From the IMG/VR virus record IMGVR_UViG_3300027977_000105, positions 1 to 34,925 of that record: a stretch of DNA of 34,925 nucleotides. One strand, given 5' to 3'. Below the pieces are notes generated by a model, which saw only the letters and a program-made list of their open reading frames with translations, had not been told where the DNA came from and searched no databases. This document shows, piece after piece, positions 1-7,605 of the stretch. How positions within the stretch are numbered: the first letter of the stretch is position 1; each line of letters begins with the position of its first letter. The translations under genes were made by a program, and so were the position numbers. The DNA is from a virus.

Positions 1-1
1 T

Positions 2-1054
2 GATGAGTTAACATCATTCAATATGAAAGAAGCTCAAAAAGAAGATATGGTAGACTCTATTTTAATGCCAACAATTACAACGCGTTGGAGTAGGAAAAGA
101 GTTAAAGACTTTGAAGCTCATGTACTTAGAAGAGAAGGGAGTAGAGTATCGATATCACCAGGTCGTTCAATGACTATTTCAACACCTAAAGGTGAAGATG
201 CATTCTATGACCTATATCATAGAGATAACAGCCATACCGTAGTCAATGATAATGGCGACAAGATAATCATACCGAGTACTTGGAAGGGTTATCATTATGA
301 TTACACTAAATCACCATACTTAGATGCTGATGAGATTTCATTAGCAGCTGATACAATGGACCCTATTAGGTTTGCTAGAGAGTATCGAGCTATTTTTGAA
401 GGCTCAGGCGCTAACGTATTCTATTGCTTCTCTAGAGAACTTAATGTATTACCTGCAGGACACGTTGCGCCAGATGAAGAAGAGTCTATACATATACCTA
501 TTGACTTTAACGTGAGAAAGCAATGTAGTAGTGTATGGGTAATTAGAGGTGACTTTGCATGTTGCTTTGATTATCTTCAAGGCAGTGCTGATACGCATCA
601 ATTAGCTGCATCTATATACGGTAGGTATGTGAATGATAAAAGACCTGCTAGTAAAATTTTTTGTTATCCAGACCCTAGTGGTAGAAGTGCTAAGACAAGT
701 GCGGTAGTAGGCACTACAGACTTAACAATATTAGCTAGTTATGGCTTTCAAGTATGTGCTCACAGTAGTCACCCTAGTATTGTAGACAGTGTCAATGCAA
801 CTAATGCTAGATTTTTAACAGCAGCTAATCCTGTTACAGGCAGAAAAGGCATTAGGTATGCTTTTGTACTATCTAACTGTAAGCCTGTAATTGAGTCTTT
901 AATTAGAACTCAATGGGTAGACAAGAAAAGTGATTCTGCAGTTATCGATAAAAGTTTAGATGTAGAGCATTTTAGTGACGGTATAAGATATTTCATGGAG
1001 TTTAGGTGGCCTGTGCGTAAACGTAACAAGGCTGTAAGAGGATTCGGATTCTAA
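2..1054 (+). CDS. terL: Terminase large subunit, C-terminal part (5' end outside window)
   Basis: This is the DNA-packaging motor ATPase and nuclease, truncated by the window edge. The reading frame is open from base 2 and the first visible residues are D-E-L-T-S-F-N, which look like the end of a Walker B motif, so the first in-frame ATG (base 23) is internal and not the true start. An S-T-P-K-G coupling motif lies at bases 179-193, as in terminase ATPase domains. The RNase H-like nuclease domain follows: I-D-F-N (Asp at 503-505), a P-D-P-S-G segment near 670-684, and a late E-H-F-S-D-G-I-R-Y-F that supplies a further acidic residue. In the cell it would dock on the portal encoded just downstream and pump DNA into the prohead. 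The family call is by motif and by position next to the portal. Confidence 0.9.
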   Translation, partial: DELTSFNMKEAQKEDMVDSILMPTITTRWSRKRVKDFEAHVLRREGSRVSISPGRSMTISTPKGEDAFYDLYHRDNSHTVVNDNGDKIIIPSTWKGYHYDYTKSPYLDADEISLAADTMDPIRFAREYRAIFEGSGANVFYCFSRELNVLPAGHVAPDEEESIHIPIDFNVRKQCSSVWVIRGDFACCFDYLQGSADTHQLAASIYGRYVNDKRPASKIFCYPDPSGRSAKTSAVVGTTDLTILASYGFQVCAHSSHPSIVDSVNATNARFLTAANPVTGRKGIRYAFVLSNCKPVIESLIRTQWVDKKSDSAVIDKSLDVEHFSDGIRYFMEFRWPVRKRNKAVRGFGF

Positions 1055-1071
1055 TTAATTAAGGAGTTATT

Positions 1072-1443
1072 ATGGCACAACAGCCAAAAGTAGTAGAAAC
1101 ACAATTACCATTGTTAGGTGATCCAGCAGTTGTAGATGCACCATTTCAAGAAACAGCGTTGACACCTAATGCTAATATTACAAGTACGCCTGCTGAAACA
1201 GTATTAGTAGAAGCAGAGGCAAACAACACAGGTGCAGTATTAGATTTGATTAATACTAGCGTAGAGAATATTAAGCAAGATTTAGACAAGCTAGCACCAG
1301 TAGAAGATACAGTGCCATTTACAGGATCTGAATTAGTACCTGCTATGTGGAACATTGAGCGTCAAGAAGAGCTTATTGTAGCTCGTTGCGGTTCACGTGT
1401 GTTTAAAGGTACAGTTCAAGCGTTTAACGCAAAGTTTAAGTAA
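1072..1443 (+). CDS. Small virion-associated protein with C-terminal GT..FN motif (unknown function)
   Basis: A 123-residue acidic protein between terminase and portal, with AAGGAG seven bases before its ATG. I do not recognise a family. The first 85 residues are rich in Ala, Thr, Asn and Glu and look flexible. The last 35 residues follow the pattern P-A-x-W-x-I ... A ... F-x-G-T-x-x-x-F-N, which reappears in the 67-residue protein at 3789-3992. This suggests a shared small folded module, perhaps for binding the capsid or forming oligomers. Position in the head cluster favours a structural or decoration role, but that is inference. Confidence 0.7.
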   Translation: MAQQPKVVETQLPLLGDPAVVDAPFQETALTPNANITSTPAETVLVEAEANNTGAVLDLINTSVENIKQDLDKLAPVEDTVPFTGSELVPAMWNIERQEELIVARCGSRVFKGTVQAFNAKFK

Positions 1444-1454
1444 GGGAGTTTTAA

Positions 1455-3077
1455 ATGGCTGACATGAGAAAGTTACAAACACCTACACCTGAATTTGAAC
1501 AGATGACGCCTGTGTGGAAGAAGTGCAGAGTTGTCGTAAGCGGTCAGAGAGCTGTGCTTTCTCATGATAAATTAGTTACTGATAAAAATAACTTGCTTAT
1601 CCCTTTTAGCCCTACGATGGATCAAGCTCAGTTTGACTTCTACAAGAGAGAAGCTGAACTACCTGGTGTTAATTCACAATTTGTTAAACTATTAGCTGGT
1701 GGACTGTTAAGAAAACCACCTGTAATAGAGTACTCAGATAAGGTAAGTCAAGAAGCACGTGATTGGATTGAGAACAGTATTTCAGTTGATAGTGCTTCAT
1801 TGATTAGCTTTTTAGACACTATTTTGAATGAAGAGTTGGTGACCTCTAGAACATGGATATATGTAGAATATCCAAATTTACCTGAAGATAAAACCAAGTT
1901 AATGTCACAATCAGATTGGTTAGCTGTCAAGCCTTATCCTTTATTATGGGTAGCTGAACAAGTACTCAGAACTCAAACTGCAATTATTGATGGCATTAAG
2001 AAATTAACTCGCGTTGTCGTTAAGGGGTTAGTCGAAGAATTTGAAACAGAATTAGATGTACACCCTAAATACGTAGACACAATTTGGGTACATGAGCTTA
2101 TTGGCGGTCTTTATCAAATACGCGTATTTAAAGCTCACAAGGCAGAAACAATAATTGCTGCCACAGGCGAACTCAATAAAGCAATTAGTACAGTTGCGTC
2201 TACAAATTCAAGCGATCTTGATGATTACAAATTAGAAGACACTTTATATCCTAAGATGCACGGTGAGCGTATGAAGATGATACCTGCTTGGCCAGCTAAT
2301 GGTAATATTGATATTGTTGAGCCAGAGCTAGCTACTATCGTTGATAAAGAAGTTGCTCTATACAATAAAATAAGTAGACGTAATCACTTACTTTATGGCG
2401 CTGCTACCTATACACCATGGATTTCTAGTGATATGTCACATGATGATTTCAAACTAATTGTCAAGCAAGGGTTAGGTACATGGATACACTTAGATAAAGG
2501 TGACACTATAGGTGCTTTAACTACACCTACAGAAGCACTTACAGATTTAGATACTGCGATTAAAGCTGGTCTTGATGAGATATCAAAACTAGGTGTTAGA
2601 ATGTTAGCTAACGAAGACGCTACACAATCAGGTGTGGCATTGCAACTAAGAAGTGCATCTCAAACTGCTTTTATAGGAAGCTTTAATACTAAATTAAGTG
2701 CAGTTGTTAGAGATGTTTTAATACATATGATTAATCGTAGATACCCAGAAGAAATTGTTCAAGCAGATTTGAAATTTACATTATGCTCTGACTTTGATAC
2801 TATACCTTTAGGCTCTGAGTGGATTAAACTTATGGGTGAATACTATGAGAAGAACTTAATACCTCGTAGTGCATGGATTGAATTATTAAAAGCAAATGAT
2901 TTATTAAAGCCTGAATATGATGATAAGATAGCTAAAACAGAGATAGATGAAGATGAATTAACTACGGCTAGTTTAGCACAAAATGAAAGCGGATTAGACA
3001 CAGCGTCAAAGATTAAAGCAAGAGAAGCGCAACGAAAAGCTTCTAAAGGTGATAATAATGACTCATCCGAACCCTGA
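1455..3077 (+). CDS. Portal protein (DUF4055-like)
   Basis: A 540-residue protein of typical portal length. It would form the dodecameric ring at the capsid vertex through which DNA enters and leaves and to which the neck attaches. The N-terminal third has the pattern usual for DUF4055 portals: a W-K-K-C-R-V segment near residue 21, an aromatic F-D-F-Y-K-R-E-A-E-L-P stretch, then G-G-L-L-R-K-P-P near residue 83. A late segment (A-T-Q-S-G-V-A-L-Q-L-R-S-A-S near residue 390) matches the conserved helix region of these proteins. The C-terminus is charged and low in complexity. It lies directly after the terminase module and before head genes, as expected. The start has a GGGAG ribosome site. The DUF4055 assignment is from memory of family pattern. 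Confidence 0.85.
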   Translation: MADMRKLQTPTPEFEQMTPVWKKCRVVVSGQRAVLSHDKLVTDKNNLLIPFSPTMDQAQFDFYKREAELPGVNSQFVKLLAGGLLRKPPVIEYSDKVSQEARDWIENSISVDSASLISFLDTILNEELVTSRTWIYVEYPNLPEDKTKLMSQSDWLAVKPYPLLWVAEQVLRTQTAIIDGIKKLTRVVVKGLVEEFETELDVHPKYVDTIWVHELIGGLYQIRVFKAHKAETIIAATGELNKAISTVASTNSSDLDDYKLEDTLYPKMHGERMKMIPAWPANGNIDIVEPELATIVDKEVALYNKISRRNHLLYGAATYTPWISSDMSHDDFKLIVKQGLGTWIHLDKGDTIGALTTPTEALTDLDTAIKAGLDEISKLGVRMLANEDATQSGVALQLRSASQTAFIGSFNTKLSAVVRDVLIHMINRRYPEEIVQADLKFTLCSDFDTIPLGSEWIKLMGEYYEKNLIPRSAWIELLKANDLLKPEYDDKIAKTEIDEDELTTASLAQNESGLDTASKIKAREAQRKASKGDNNDSSEP

Positions 3078-3138
3078 TTACGTGCTAATAGTACTAGAGA
3101 TACTTGTAATATTGATATTATTTGAATGGTTTGACTAA
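3058..3138 (+). CDS. Predicted 26-residue single-pass membrane peptide overlapping portal end
   Basis: A short frame starts at an ATG inside the last codons of the portal gene, in another frame, and reads through to TAA at 3136-3138. Its ribosome site (AAAGG about ten bases upstream) is reasonable. The product has a short polar start (M-T-H-P-N-P-D-Y), then about 15 consecutive mostly aliphatic residues (V-L-I-V-L-E-I-L-V-I-L-I-L-F), and ends E-W-F-D. This is the shape of a tiny membrane-inserted peptide. It fills the gap between the portal and the next gene almost exactly. Function unknown. Translation is not proven, and a chance frame in AT-rich DNA remains possible. Confidence 0.4.
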   Translation: MTHPNPDYVLIVLEILVILILFEWFD

Positions 3139-3150
3139 CAAAGGATACTT

Positions 3151-3672
3151 ATGTTAGAAATAAATGTACATCATTATTTTCATTCGGCTAGTGAGAATAG
3201 TGATTCAGAAAGTAAATTAGCTATGTTATTAACTCAAGGAGAAAAAATTATGGCAGATTTAGCACAAATTTATGCAGCATTAGAGGCATTAAAAGCAACA
3301 GTTGTTGATGAAAAGGCAGAAGTAGCTCTTGAAATTTCTGGCTTAAAAGAAACAATCGTTAACCTCCAAAATAGCTTAAATAATGGTAACGTTGTAACTA
3401 CTACAGACTTAGATTTATTGCTAGAAGCAATTACAGGTATTGAAGCTCAAGTTGAAGCTATTTCTGAGCCAGCTGTAGTTATTCCTACACCAGTAGAACC
3501 AACGCCTATCCCTACACCTGAGCCTACACCAGTAGACCCTATTCCAGTAGATACTACACCAGATGAAGAAGAAGTTATTATAGTGAATGAAGAAACACCT
3601 GTAGTTGAAGACGAACAAGTGGCTACACCTACAGAAGAAATTACTACAACTGATCCTTCAGTAACTCAGTAA
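3151..3672 (+). CDS. Coiled-coil and proline/threonine-rich small head-cluster protein
   Basis: A 173-residue protein in three parts. Residues 1-33 carry a histidine-containing segment (N-V-H-H-Y-F-H) and a linker. Residues 34-110 look like a helical coiled coil with heptad-spaced Leu, Ile and Val. From about 110 on it is a low-complexity tail of repeated P-T-P, P-V-E-P-T and acidic residues. Two starts are possible in the same frame: ATG 3151 with AAGGA five bases upstream, and ATG 3250 (M34) with a better AAGGAG eight bases upstream. The long form is kept because it abuts the preceding peptide gene. Such small coiled-coil genes are common beside portal genes, but the role is not known. A virion fibre or decoration role is a guess. 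Confidence 0.7.
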   Translation: MLEINVHHYFHSASENSDSESKLAMLLTQGEKIMADLAQIYAALEALKATVVDEKAEVALEISGLKETIVNLQNSLNNGNVVTTTDLDLLLEAITGIEAQVEAISEPAVVIPTPVEPTPIPTPEPTPVDPIPVDTTPDEEEVIIVNEETPVVEDEQVATPTEEITTTDPSVTQ

Positions 3673-3688
3673 TATTTAATTAATAAGT

Positions 3689-3708
3689 GAGGAGAAGAGG
3701 TTCTCCTC
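3689..3708 (+). terminator. Stem-loop after the coiled-coil gene, possible terminator or mRNA stabiliser
   Basis: A perfect 8-bp stem (GAGGAGAA / TTCTCCTC) with a GAGG loop lies 16 bases after the stop codon. After one mismatch the helix continues for four more pairs (TAAG 3684-3687 with CTTA 3710-3713). There is no long T-run after it, so efficient intrinsic termination is uncertain. It is the clearest hairpin in the 116-base gap before the next gene. Confidence 0.5.
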
Positions 3709-3788
3709 CCTTATCCTAGCTAGTCTAGATCGTAGTATAATTATGTTAATTTGCCTCATCTAGTTTTTAATTAATCTAAGGAGATAAT

Positions 3789-3992
3789 ATGGCATCACAA
3801 AAAGAGTTAACGCCAGCTAATTGGTTAATTACCAGTAATGATGGCACTAACCTTGCAGCAAAAAACACAGTTACAGGTACTATTTTTAATGGTACTCTGA
3901 CTAATTTTAATATAATGTTAGCACAGACACCTGACCCTGAACCTACAGGTGAAAGTGGTGGAACTAACTATGATACCTTAAGAATAAGGTAA
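3789..3992 (+). CDS. 67-residue protein with GT..FN motif, possible decoration or fibre-base protein
   Basis: A small protein with a strong AAGGAG site six bases before the ATG. It has no recognised family. Residues 9-45 match the C-terminal part of the 123-residue protein at 1072-1443: P-A-N-W-L-I, then an Ala-rich stretch, then I-F-N-G-T-L-T-N-F-N. The last 20 residues are Pro, Glu and Gly rich and look disordered. It follows a hairpin and precedes the fibre-like genes, so it may be expressed as the first gene of that group. A role in attaching something to the head is plausible but is inference. Confidence 0.65.
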   Translation: MASQKELTPANWLITSNDGTNLAAKNTVTGTIFNGTLTNFNIMLAQTPDPEPTGESGGTNYDTLRIR

Positions 3993-4011
3993 CATTCAAT
4001 AAGGAGTCATA

Positions 4012-6279
4012 ATGGCTAATAGAAAGTTAGAAGAATTAAACTCACTGATACCACAATTTTCAGACTTTATTCCAATTGCAAGAGCTGGCGGCGCATTATC
4101 TAAGATAACGCTATCAGTATTACAAGCATTAATCTCAAACGCAACCTTTGGCGCTAAGTCAATACGAGAGTATTTAACCGACGTTTCAGGTGTAACCGAT
4201 CAAAGAGCTCAACTCATAACAGCTATCAATGCGGCTAAAAATAACGCATTTAAACTTATTATTGACTGTCCTGTGTTTATTGACGTGGGTACTGACCACA
4301 CTAAGGTGATATTTTTACCTGACAACTTAAATATTGAATTTCTAAGTAATGGTAAATTTATAGTAAATAATAAAGGTGTACCTACTTTTGCAATTATACA
4401 TACCAGTAACATTACATTTAGAGATGCTAAGTTTAGCTGGTTAAATACCATTGACAGCGTTTTTGTAAATTACTCTGGCGGTCAACCTTTTGCAGGTCAG
4501 TTTAGTGACGGTTCATTGAAAACTTGGTTAACAGCTAACAAAGGTGTAACTTTTTCAAACTCTAATCCTATGTGGGCGGGACCTGGTGACGGTTGTAGTA
4601 CAATCAATATTAGAGGTAACTCTAGAAATCTTAATTTTTTAGGTGAAACTACTTTCACGTCAGAAAATTTGACTAACGCTTATAATATGATGATTAGCGG
4701 CATTAGTTTTAATCCTGAAGTTAAGGCTAATCAAATATTTTTAAGTCAAGCTAACGTAACACCTACATTTTACGACATACCTAGTGATATCTATTTTGAA
4801 AAGTTAATCTTAGATGGTGTTAGCATGGGCTTAGTCGGAGTTATGAGTGGAATTAAAATCGAGAAGCTGATCAGTAATCGATATACAGACGTTCAAGACA
4901 ACACAGGAAAAATAGCGCAATGGTATTCACCTCCACATGCTATCTATGAATCTAGAGGTGACGGATATGGTTTTGCATACAAAGATAACTTTATTAATGA
5001 GTACATTGATTACGGTGTTTACGTAGGCGCTGCTAGAAGACGTGGTGCGGGTGGATATGCACATTCTTTTAAAATAGCTACGTTCAGAATCGGTAGAATG
5101 ATATGTTTAAGACCTGACGGTGTTGGTGATATTTTAGCTTCAGGCTTACCTGTAGCTATTGATGATTTATACGCTGAGTATGACTCCAGTTTATTTACAG
5201 CAGAGTTTACAGCAAGCACTTCAGGTAATGTCATGACTGTAACATCTATTGCTAGAGGTTTTATTGAAGCTGACTCCAGACTTAATGACAATTTAGATCG
5301 TTCGCAGTATGCTAACGGTCAATTCAAAATATTACCTTTTGGGACTAATGGAACAACAGGTACAGGTGGAGTAGGTACTTACGCATTGAATAATACACCT
5401 ACAAATACTGCTTCAACAACTTTTATAACATCTTTTGGTTTTCCAGCGTTAAGATTCCTAGGTGGAGCTTCTACTTACAACGGGGTTGTTGTTAAAAAAG
5501 CTATTTTAAAAGATAATGCAGCTTATTCTTTATTCTTACCAATAGGTTCATCAGGTATTCTAGCGAATAAAAATTGTTTCTTTGATTTAAAAGTATTCTT
5601 AAAAGACTTTAAAGGATATGACTTCCCTAGCTTCTATTTATCTGGCGAAGGACATCAAATCAACATGGATGTGCTTTTGCAGTCACATACACAATTACAA
5701 AAATATGTTGGAGTGACAGTAGGCGCAGGTGCAGCACCGACAGGCCTTAAGGATGTACTATATAATTGTACAGTTTCTGGATGGCGTAATGTTTTAGCTG
5801 ATGTTGCAGGTTTACGTAACCGCGTATTATTTAACGGTAATGATGTAGATTCTTATGGAAATGTCTTGAAATTGACTGACATTAGCAATAAGCATGAAGT
5901 AATCTCTTATGACGGTTTACTTGAAGAAATCATCACTTTAACTCAAATAATTACACCAGCAGCAGGTGGCGCATTTACATCGTCATTTAATATACCAGGT
6001 GCTATTGATAGTGTTAATTGGACACCTATAAAAGCAGGCGCAAGAGTGATGACAGCAATAACTGGACCTACTAGTGTTCAAGTAGGAATTTCAGGCACAC
6101 CTACTTTTTTAGGTACATTAAGCGGACTAACAACTACAGGTAAATTTACAAATGATTCTGCAATGGTAAGTGCTAGCGGTAATAGAGCAATTGTATTAAC
6201 ACCAGTAGGTGGAAATTTTAGTGGCACTGGTAGTATTAGGCTCTCAATAACGCTTAAACGAACAGACATGCCAGTTTAA
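4012..6279 (+). CDS. Tailspike-like beta-helix protein with short virion-anchor N-terminus
   Basis: A 755-residue protein with the layout of a phage spike. Residues 1-45 form an anchor-like segment (L-E-E-L ... I-P ... D-F-I-P-I-A-R ... L-S-K-I-T) that is also found at the start of the next gene. From about 60 to 390 there are short beta-strand repeats such as N-I-T-F-R-D-A-K-F typical of right-handed beta-helix proteins. Around residues 397-475 is an inserted domain with T-A-S-T-S-G-N-V-M-T-V-T and later G-T-G-G-V-G-T-Y-A-L-N-N, a module widespread in virion fibres. The C-terminal 120 residues look like a beta-sandwich. Such spikes usually bind or cut surface polysaccharide; no catalytic residues could be assigned. 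It lies in the head cluster, so it might be a head-attached fibre. Confidence 0.75.
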   Translation: MANRKLEELNSLIPQFSDFIPIARAGGALSKITLSVLQALISNATFGAKSIREYLTDVSGVTDQRAQLITAINAAKNNAFKLIIDCPVFIDVGTDHTKVIFLPDNLNIEFLSNGKFIVNNKGVPTFAIIHTSNITFRDAKFSWLNTIDSVFVNYSGGQPFAGQFSDGSLKTWLTANKGVTFSNSNPMWAGPGDGCSTINIRGNSRNLNFLGETTFTSENLTNAYNMMISGISFNPEVKANQIFLSQANVTPTFYDIPSDIYFEKLILDGVSMGLVGVMSGIKIEKLISNRYTDVQDNTGKIAQWYSPPHAIYESRGDGYGFAYKDNFINEYIDYGVYVGAARRRGAGGYAHSFKIATFRIGRMICLRPDGVGDILASGLPVAIDDLYAEYDSSLFTAEFTASTSGNVMTVTSIARGFIEADSRLNDNLDRSQYANGQFKILPFGTNGTTGTGGVGTYALNNTPTNTASTTFITSFGFPALRFLGGASTYNGVVVKKAILKDNAAYSLFLPIGSSGILANKNCFFDLKVFLKDFKGYDFPSFYLSGEGHQINMDVLLQSHTQLQKYVGVTVGAGAAPTGLKDVLYNCTVSGWRNVLADVAGLRNRVLFNGNDVDSYGNVLKLTDISNKHEVISYDGLLEEIITLTQIITPAAGGAFTSSFNIPGAIDSVNWTPIKAGARVMTAITGPTSVQVGISGTPTFLGTLSGLTTTGKFTNDSAMVSASGNRAIVLTPVGGNFSGTGSIRLSITLKRTDMPV

Positions 6280-6300
6280 CATTATTAAGAGGAGTAACTT

Positions 6301-7605
6301 ATGGCAGATTCATTATTGAACGAATTAGCGGCAATCACGCCGCTTCCAACAGATATTGTACCAGTAGCAAGAGGTGCAAATGACTTATCAAAAGCAACAA
6401 TCTTGCAAATGATTGAATCAGTATTTCCAAGAGATGTTAGTGGTAACTTTTTAATTAACTTTATACCTACTACAGGTAACGAAGCAGCTTTATTAGCGTT
6501 AACAGGAACAGCAGGCCAAATTGCAGTAGCTACCGATACAGGTGCACTTGTTTTATACAACGGAGTAGCAAACGGCGCTAAAGCAGTTAGACCGCTTATT
6601 GGACAGCCTGGGACACAAGCAGCCTTATTAGCATTAACAGGAGTCGCAGGTCAAATTGCAGTAGCAACTGACACTAAAGCTTTAGTTGTATATAATGGGG
6701 TAGCAAATGGTGCTGTTGCAATACCTTCAACAGGTGGCGGAGGAAGCTCTGACACATTAAAAGTAACATTAAACAGCTACGCAACAGTTATTGATGCAAC
6801 GAACTATACTAAGGTAATTGTAAAAATCGCAGCTGGGATGGCAGCTTTTTCAGTAACCAATACAGTAAAAATTAAATTAGCGGCTGCTAGTGATTTTAAC
6901 AAATTAGATATTCAAATTCATTTAGCAGATAAAGCTGCTAATTTAGGAGCTAAAGCCTATGTAGAGTTAATAGGTGCTGATATCGATGTTACTAACGAAA
7001 CGTTTTTCGTATTACAAGAGACTTACGAGCTATTTGAAGCTAATATAGGTATTACAACGCTAGTGCTAAAAGATACAGGATTTTTTAGTCATTTTGAAAC
7101 TACAATCTATTACGATAGTAATTGGGCTTCTTTTACAAATTTTGATCTAAATAAATTTAGTCGAGCAGTGTCAACTATTCCAAGTGATTTAAGCGGGTTA
7201 GTTGGAGAAATATTAACAACAACTGCAGCAAACTCGACAGGCAATGCAATTACATTAATTTCTAATACATTAGGTACAGCTAATAGTTTATCATTACCTA
7301 CAGGACTTTGGGAAGTAACATCTAGCTACTATTTAACAGCAACAGGTAGCGATGTAACTGTTACAGATATTGTGGCAAGAACAATAAGCAATCAAGCTAC
7401 GGATATGAACTATACGACAAACTACCTTGAAGCTGATTATCCAGGAGGTATGACAATTCAAAATACAAAAATACGTTCAATTGTCTCAAGAACAAAACTT
7501 ATTAATAATAACACTCAACAAACTTTTTGGAATACTTTTAAAGCAACCTATACAGGTGGTACGCTAAAGGTTTTCGGAGTTTTAACAGCTAGAAGGGTGT
7601 TATAA
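6301..7605 (+). CDS. Virion fibre-like protein with internal 45-residue duplication
   Basis: A 434-residue protein. Residues 1-40 repeat the anchor pattern of the preceding spike gene (L-N-E-L ... I-T-P ... D-I-V-P-V-A-R ... L-S-K-A-T). Two tandem copies of about 45 residues follow (from A62 and A107), each holding A-L-L-A-L-T-G, A-G-Q-I-A-V-A-T-D-T and Y-N-G-V-A-N-G-A. This short beta motif is common in phage fibres. After a Gly/Ser hinge (about 147) come beta-rich domains. The end (G-L-W-E-V-T ... F-G-V-L-T-A-R-R-V-L) resembles the C1q-like trimeric heads of fibre proteins. Its stop overlaps the next ATG by one base, so the two genes are probably translated together. Receptor binding is a reasonable guess but unproven. 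Confidence 0.7.
   Translation: MADSLLNELAAITPLPTDIVPVARGANDLSKATILQMIESVFPRDVSGNFLINFIPTTGNEAALLALTGTAGQIAVATDTGALVLYNGVANGAKAVRPLIGQPGTQAALLALTGVAGQIAVATDTKALVVYNGVANGAVAIPSTGGGGSSDTLKVTLNSYATVIDATNYTKVIVKIAAGMAAFSVTNTVKIKLAAASDFNKLDIQIHLADKAANLGAKAYVELIGADIDVTNETFFVLQETYELFEANIGITTLVLKDTGFFSHFETTIYYDSNWASFTNFDLNKFSRAVSTIPSDLSGLVGEILTTTAANSTGNAITLISNTLGTANSLSLPTGLWEVTSSYYLTATGSDVTVTDIVARTISNQATDMNYTTNYLEADYPGGMTIQNTKIRSIVSRTKLINNNTQQTFWNTFKATYTGGTLKVFGVLTARRVL
6484..6726 (+). repeat. Tandem duplication (135-bp period) inside the fibre gene
   Basis: Two in-frame copies begin at 6484 and 6619, each about 108 bases, encoding nearly the same 36 residues (A-A-L-L-A-L-T-G through V-A-N-G-A). Copy spacing is 45 codons. 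Synonymous differences between copies show the duplication is not very recent. Confidence 0.75.

Noticed and set aside
23-1054. Treating the first gene as complete from ATG 23
   Set aside because: The frame is open upstream and the visible residues before this ATG look like a terminase Walker B end; the ATPase N-terminal part is missing.
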